The notes below the pieces were generated by a model. The model had not been told where the DNA came from. It made no database searches and saw only the letters and a program-made list of their open reading frames with translations. Positions 6,462 through 6,906 of a stretch of DNA of 6,906 bases are shown in pieces. Position 1 is the stretch's first letter. Each line of letters starts with the position of its first letter. Source of the stretch: Bacteroidales bacterium (GTDB lineage Bacteria > Bacteroidota > Bacteroidia > Bacteroidales > UBA7960); assembly GCA_007124575.1 (NCBI GenBank), contig SLEW01000213.1, forward strand, positions 1-6,906, given 5' to 3'. A program made the position numbers and the translations under genes.

Positions 6462-6480
6462 AAAATGACGCAATCATTTT
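6462..6480. other. Perfect inverted repeat after murA and upstream of grpE
   Basis: AAAATGA (6462-6468) and TCATTTT (6474-6480) are exact inverted copies around CGCAA. The repeat starts six bases after the murA stop and ends two bases before the sigma-54-like element. The stem is AT-rich and followed by only one extra T, so it would be a weak terminator; an operator or activator site for the grpE promoter is the alternative. Confidence 0.45.
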
Positions 6481-6482
6481 TA

Positions 6483-6498
6483 TGGCAAAGCTTTTGCA
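6483..6498 (+). promoter_or_regulatory. Sigma-54-like -24/-12 promoter of grpE
   Basis: TGGCA (6483-6487) and TTGCA (6494-6498) are separated by six bases, which matches the sigma-54 consensus TGGCAC-N5-TTGCW in both boxes and in GG-to-GC spacing; the only departure is A for C at the sixth base. Transcription would start near 6509, about 37 nt before the grpE ATG. No TAnnTTTG element is seen in this gap. The element is also a near-perfect dyad (GCAAAG-C-TTTTGC), so a repressor operator is an alternative reading. Confidence 0.5.
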
Positions 6499-6545
6499 AA
6501 CAATCATCTGGTTAAGTCTAACTATTTTAAACAGGTTTCAGCATA

Positions 6546-6906
6546 ATGCACAAGATAGATAAACAACAGAAAGAAGAAAATAAGAAGGCAAATCAGCCAC
6601 AACCGGCTGCCGGAAAAGAGGAAAAAGGAAAACACCGTAACAAGAAAAAAGGAAAGGACCTGGAGGAACAACCCATGGAAAACAGCCATGATGAGCTGAC
6701 CGCAGAGCTGGAGTCTACCAGGCAGGAGATCAAAAACCTGCAAAACCAGGTTGAAGAAGCTAATGATAAGTTTCTGAGGCTGTTTTCTGAATTTGACAAC
6801 TACCGTAAGCGGGTCACCAGGGAGCGCCTTGAACTCGCTAAAACAGCCGCCGAAGGAGTGATATCTGCCCTTTTACCCGTACTCGACGACCTGGAGCGTG
6901 CCAGCC
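6546..6906 (+). CDS. grpE: Co-chaperone GrpE, N-terminal part (cut by window edge)
   Basis: GrpE is the nucleotide exchange factor that releases ADP from DnaK and so drives the Hsp70 folding cycle. The frame runs open from the ATG at 6546 through the right edge, giving 120 residues of a protein usually near 190-200. Residues 1-43 are charged and low in complexity, rich in Lys, Glu and Gln, as is usual for GrpE N-termini. A long coiled coil (about 49-90) forms the dimerising helix, and the family signature follows: FLRLFSEFDNYRKR at 76-89, then the EGVISALLPVLDDLERA segment at 103-119. The C-terminal beta-domain that inserts into DnaK lies outside the window. dnaJ commonly follows grpE in Bacteroidota but cannot be seen here. 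An internal ATG at 6675 (Met44) is less likely as the start, since the upstream leader fits 6546. The candidate promoter is sigma-54-like. Confidence 0.95.
   Translation, partial: MHKIDKQQKEENKKANQPQPAAGKEEKGKHRNKKKGKDLEEQPMENSHDELTAELESTRQEIKNLQNQVEEANDKFLRLFSEFDNYRKRVTRERLELAKTAAEGVISALLPVLDDLERAS

Overview
The window reads as a chromosomal housekeeping segment of a Bacteroidota (Bacteroidetes) bacterium. The evidence is the Bacteroidota-type promoter element TAnnTTTG upstream of several genes, the lack of Shine-Dalgarno sequences at most starts, a DUF4290-type protein (a family I know only from this phylum), and the style of the S12, S7 and MurA proteins. I see no mobile element, CRISPR array, tRNA or rRNA gene.

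Layout. The left part is on the minus strand: the first codons of rpsG (S7) at the edge, then rpsL (S12), which together start a str-type ribosomal operon reading out of the window to the left. Upstream of rpsL is a 279-base gap with two candidate promoters, a hairpin and a likely terminator for the next minus-strand gene. That gene (725-1825 or 1849) encodes an exported, single-domain S9/prolyl-oligopeptidase-like serine hydrolase. A 180-base divergent region with a 7-bp tandem repeat follows. The right part is on the plus strand: a UvrD/PcrA-type helicase (start best placed at 2030), a DUF4290 protein, murA (first step of peptidoglycan synthesis; start best placed at 5151), and the 5' part of grpE, cut by the right edge.

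The genes do not form one pathway. They cover translation (S12, S7), DNA repair or replication-transcription conflict (UvrD/PcrA), cell wall precursor synthesis (MurA), protein folding (GrpE) and periplasmic or secreted hydrolysis. Three of the mapped transcripts (helicase, DUF4290, grpE) have predicted 5' leaders of about 40 nt, which supports the start codons chosen.

I found no clearly novel multi-gene system. The points most worth a second look are a sigma-54-like -24/-12 element with dyad symmetry upstream of grpE, Asp in place of the fosfomycin-target Cys in MurA, a nearly in-register internal duplication in the DUF4290 protein, and the 7-bp repeat occupying the -33 region of the helicase promoter.
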